A stretch of 64,000 bases of DNA from Fibrella forsythiae (GTDB taxonomy: Bacteria > Bacteroidota > Bacteroidia > Cytophagales > Spirosomataceae): assembly GCF_017353175.1 (NCBI RefSeq), contig NZ_JAFMYW010000006.1:62001-126000 (forward strand), read 5' to 3'. A program made the position numbers and the translations under genes. Below the pieces are notes generated by a model. The model made no database searches and had not been told where the DNA came from. It saw only the letters and a program-made list of their open reading frames with translations. The first letter of the stretch is position 1. Every line of letters starts with the position of its first letter. This document shows positions 61,157 to 64,000 of the stretch, piece by piece.

Positions 61157-61228
61157 ATGATACTATTTGTACAGCTTTGTTGTAAAACGAGTTCTTTATT
61201 GAGTGACCATCCCTAAAACAGAGTGACT

Positions 61229-61873
61229 ATGAAGCAAGTAAAAAGACGTAACCGGGCCATGACTATGGAGCGCATTCTGCGTGCTATGGGTGATGTAATG
61301 GCCGAAAAGGGCACCAAAAAAGCAGGTATCAACGCCGTAGCCGAAAAAGCAGGAGTCAACAAAGTATTAATCTATCGGTATTTTGGTGGTTGGAACGGAC
61401 TGTTGGAGGCTTATGTTCAACGCGGGTTTTTCCTGTCGATGTTCAATGAACGGTTTCTTGATACTGTTCCGTCGAACCCAGGATTTGAGGAACGCAGCAA
61501 GATTTGGTCGGAGTATGTCATTAAAGTGGCCCGCGAATTTAGAAGCCGGAAGTCATCTCAGGAGTTGATTCGCTGGGAGATGCAAAATGGCGAAACAGAA
61601 CTGGCACGTCGCCTGTCTGCTTTCCGCAACGAGTCGTACAAAAAGATAATTGATAAGCTGGCTCCGTTTCCTGCTTATGACCCAACTGCCCTGACAGCTA
61701 TTGTGCTGGGCGGGGTAACGTACCTGACGCTGGTCAGTGATAATCGTAATAAAGTAGTGGATATCGACGTAAGTACCGACGAAGGTTGGGAACGCATTGA
61801 AACGGCCGTTCGGCGCATTTTTAGCAGCCTAAGCCATGCGTTGGTAGCTCAGGAGACGGCGACTGCTAAATAA
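61229..61873 (+). CDS. TetR/AcrR-family transcriptional regulator
   Basis: This 214-residue regulator starts MKQVKRRNRAMTMERILRAM with a Lys/Arg-rich N-terminus; the helix-turn-helix is GINAVAEKAGVNKVLIYRYF, and the rest is the ligand-binding helical domain. I take ATG 61229 rather than GTG 61223. The divergent partner is carboxynorspermidine synthase, so a link to polyamines is conceivable; the ligand is unknown. Confidence 0.92.
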   Translation: MKQVKRRNRAMTMERILRAMGDVMAEKGTKKAGINAVAEKAGVNKVLIYRYFGGWNGLLEAYVQRGFFLSMFNERFLDTVPSNPGFEERSKIWSEYVIKVAREFRSRKSSQELIRWEMQNGETELARRLSAFRNESYKKIIDKLAPFPAYDPTALTAIVLGGVTYLTLVSDNRNKVVDIDVSTDEGWERIETAVRRIFSSLSHALVAQETATAK

Positions 61874-61961
61874 TAGTCGGTCATTCAGCAGCAAGTCTTA
61901 CACAACACATAAGATCAGCAAAATGGGGAGCTCCGGCCAGGTCGCTCCCCATTTTTGTTGG

Positions 61962-63257
61962 TTACGCATTCATTAATGCCTCAATTTCATCGGCTTCCAG
62001 CGGAATGTTGGCCATCAGATCAATATTGCCCGATTCCGTTATCAGGATATTATTCTCCAGTCGAATACCGATTCCCTCTTCACGTATGTAGATACCCGGT
62101 TCGCAGGTAAAAACCATTCCTGGCTCGAAACGGCGATATTTATTACCCACATCGTGCACATCCAGGCCAAGGAAGTGCGATGTGCCGTGCATAAAGTACT
62201 TCTTGTAGAGCGGCGTATCGGGGTCTTGTTTGGCAACCTCGTTCCGGTCAAGCAGCCCCAGACCTATGAGCTCTGACTCCATAATTTTCCCCACTTCGCG
62301 GTGATACTCATCCCAGATGTTGCCGGTTACCAGCATGGCCTGAGCTGCTTTCATTACGCGCAGCACAGCATCATACACGGCCCGCTGGCGGGGTGTAAAC
62401 CGGCCGTTCACTGGTATCGTACGGGTCATATCGGCATTGTAATTAGCGTACTCAGCACCTAGATCGAGCAGGATCAGATCGCCATCCTGGCATTGCGCCG
62501 AATTCTCGATGTAGTGTAACACACACGCATTTTTGCCCGACGCAATGATGGGCGTATACGCGGCCCCTCGCGACCGATTGCGCAGAAACTCATGCATCAT
62601 CTCTGCTTCAATTTCGTATTCCCAAACGCCTGGTTTCACGAATTTGAGCAACCGCCTGAACATGCCATCGGTAATGTCGCAGGCTCGTTGCAACAGCTCC
62701 ACTTCAATCGGCGATTTGATGGCCCGTAATTGGTGCATCAGTGGCGCTAACCGCCCGAGTTTATGCAGCGGATAGGTATGTTTGAACTGGTCGATATACC
62801 GATCGTCCTGAGTTTGTACCGACAGGCCATTGCGGGTGTGCTCATTGGTATTGAGAAAAACCTGATCGGCTTCGAAAATCATCTGCGTGAAAATGCTCTC
62901 GAACTGGCTCATCCAGTACACCTGTTTCTGCGGAATACCCGACACCTGCTCGGCTTCGGCTCTGGTCAGTTTATGGCCTTCCCATATCTCGATATGCTCG
63001 CTGGTTTCGCGCAGGAAAAGCACCTCCCGGAATTTTGGGTCAGGGTGTTGGGGAAATACAACCAGCCGCGACTCTTCCTGATCGACGCCTGTTAGGTAGA
63101 AAAGGTCGTTGTTTTGCCGAAATGGCATCGAGCCATCGGCATTCGTGGGCATAATATCATTGGCGTTAAGCACGGCCATGGCCTTATCTGGCAGTAATTG
63201 GGCCAATCGCTGACGATTTTCACTAAAAAGCGAGTTGTTGATGGGCAAATAGCGCAT
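61962..63257 (-). CDS. pepP: Xaa-Pro aminopeptidase (aminopeptidase P)
   Basis: This 431-residue M24 metallopeptidase has an N-terminal creatinase-like domain (FRQNNDLFYLTGVDQEESRL) and the C-terminal pita-bread domain with metal ligands in LLDLGAEYANYNADMTRT, HGTSHFLGLDVHD, FTCEPGIYI and GIRLENNILIT. It removes an N-terminal residue before proline. Full length. Confidence 0.95.
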   Translation of the reverse strand: MRYLPINNSLFSENRQRLAQLLPDKAMAVLNANDIMPTNADGSMPFRQNNDLFYLTGVDQEESRLVVFPQHPDPKFREVLFLRETSEHIEIWEGHKLTRAEAEQVSGIPQKQVYWMSQFESIFTQMIFEADQVFLNTNEHTRNGLSVQTQDDRYIDQFKHTYPLHKLGRLAPLMHQLRAIKSPIEVELLQRACDITDGMFRRLLKFVKPGVWEYEIEAEMMHEFLRNRSRGAAYTPIIASGKNACVLHYIENSAQCQDGDLILLDLGAEYANYNADMTRTIPVNGRFTPRQRAVYDAVLRVMKAAQAMLVTGNIWDEYHREVGKIMESELIGLGLLDRNEVAKQDPDTPLYKKYFMHGTSHFLGLDVHDVGNKYRRFEPGMVFTCEPGIYIREEGIGIRLENNILITESGNIDLMANIPLEADEIEALMNA

Positions 63258-63390
63258 AAAACGAGTTTACCAGTTAGGATGTATTGACTAACCTTGCACT
63301 TATTTCTGACCGAAACAGTCAGTTGCCAGGTTCGTTCAGGCTGCAACTACAGCCTTACAACCCAAAACCGCAACCCTATTCGACAAAATT

Positions 63391-64000
63391 GTGCGTATAT
63401 CTAGTTTACTTCTGTTCCTTCTGCTTAGCCTCTCAACACAGGCCCGGCCGATAACCTACTGGATTTTGCTGACCGATAAGCAGGTAACTGATAAGCCAGC
63501 CTTGTCTCCATCGGCCCTTGCGAATCGGAGCAGCCTGCAGTTGCCCATCGACGATACGGATCGTCCGGTCTCGGCTACCTACCTGGACAAACTTACCCAG
63601 CTTGGCGTTCAGATCAATTGCCGGTCACGCTGGTTCAACGCCGTATCAGCCACGCTAACGCCCGCGCAACACCACCAGGTCAGCCAGTTACCGTTTGTAC
63701 GCGAGGTGCGCCCTATTGACCCGTCGATCACCATCGCCAGTCGCTCAACTGGCCATATAGAGCAGGCCAAATTGGCACCCGTTATGTCGCAGATTCAGGC
63801 GGCAGCTTTCGCTACGGAGAACCTGACAGGCCGTTTTGTGCAGGTAGGCGTGGTTGATGCCGGTTTCTTCGGGGCCGATTCAGCCGCCGTTCTGAAACCG
63901 ATTGCCGTTCGCGGGGGCTTCCGGCAGGTACGTGATTATGTAAACCGGCCAAACACAAAGAATAATCTGTTCCGTACGCTCGAAACCATGTCAGATATGC
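63391..64000 (+). CDS. S8 subtilisin-like peptidase, N-terminal part
   Basis: The gene runs past the right edge. The likely start is GTG 63391, followed by a signal peptide (SLLLFLLLSLSTQA). The next about 130 residues look like an inhibitor-type prodomain (LTDKQVTDKPALSPSALANR onward). The peptidase domain begins with VQVGVVDAGFFGADSAAV, where the aspartate is the first member of the Asp-His-Ser triad. The rest lies outside the window. This start assumes leaderless or short-leader translation, as no other ATG fits. Confidence 0.75.
   Translation, partial: MRISSLLLFLLLSLSTQARPITYWILLTDKQVTDKPALSPSALANRSSLQLPIDDTDRPVSATYLDKLTQLGVQINCRSRWFNAVSATLTPAQHHQVSQLPFVREVRPIDPSITIASRSTGHIEQAKLAPVMSQIQAAAFATENLTGRFVQVGVVDAGFFGADSAAVLKPIAVRGGFRQVRDYVNRPNTKNNLFRTLETMSDM

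Overview
The window looks like chromosomal DNA of a Bacteroidota bacterium of the Spirosoma/Cytophagales type. Supporting signs are several TAnnTTTG-type -7 boxes, the long two-block form of IspG, lineage-typical small proteins (DUF6728-like, HYC_CC_PP-like, Bat-type VWA and TPR proteins), few Shine-Dalgarno sequences, and many outer-membrane barrel and TonB-dependent proteins. The genus is an inference; the phylum is well supported.

Layout. (1) 1-4832 is an integron-like cassette array that runs off the left edge. Six attC-like sites (ACCCAAC ... GTTGGGN, 86-89 bp, with compensatory changes in an inner stem) separate four one-gene cassettes and three gene-less units of about 434 bp, all genes on the minus strand. 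The array ends at 4826-4832 in a lone core site, where similarity stops exactly at the core, as expected at an attI/cassette junction. A Xer-like tyrosine recombinase (5207-6406) without the IntI-type insertion follows. (2) 6479-12742 carries an ALDH7-type dehydrogenase, carboxynorspermidine decarboxylase, ispG and small conserved genes. (3) 12726-18391 is a decayed or foreign stretch between a histidine-kinase fragment, tRNA-Arg and tRNA-Pro: two tiny coupled genes, a serine recombinase, an AT-rich two-gene cytosolic/membrane pair, and an integrase beside tRNA-Pro. (4) 18392-32498 is mostly core: tRNAs, Bat-like proteins, thiolase, purC, STAS/rnz, cdaA, a DEAD-box helicase and a pnuC/nadR salvage operon. 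(5) 32602-40648 is an RND tripartite efflux operon with its own two-component system; tandem CTTAGAA repeats at 11-bp spacing lie upstream of it and of a neighbouring TPR operon. (6) 40998-44638 holds an outer-membrane protein, a ThuA-like protein, a P450 and a frameshifted gene; 45842-52487 is a copper/metal handling cluster (TonB receptor, HMA-AraC fusion regulator, HMA-MauE membrane protein, Met/His-rich outer-membrane protein, Csp-like four-helix protein, periplasmic HMA protein). (7) 52597-63257 has an M23/LysM peptidase, trxB, murI, a sugar-acid dehydratase operon, a decayed membrane-protein gene, carboxynorspermidine synthase, a TetR regulator and aminopeptidase P; a truncated S8 peptidase gene begins at 63391.

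Two window-scale patterns stand out. The octamer GGTACGTT (or AACGTACC) occurs about 49 times by eye where about two are expected, almost always preceded by a purine, in several reading frames and both orientations; one inverted pair forms a terminator-like hairpin, as uptake sequences do in Neisseria and Haemophilus. Many intergenic gaps also hold long, nearly perfect, mutually unrelated inverted repeats.

Working picture: a core chromosome with a site-specific cassette platform at its left end and a small tRNA-associated island, an efflux/envelope regulon, a metal-handling cluster, and polyamine and sugar-acid metabolism.
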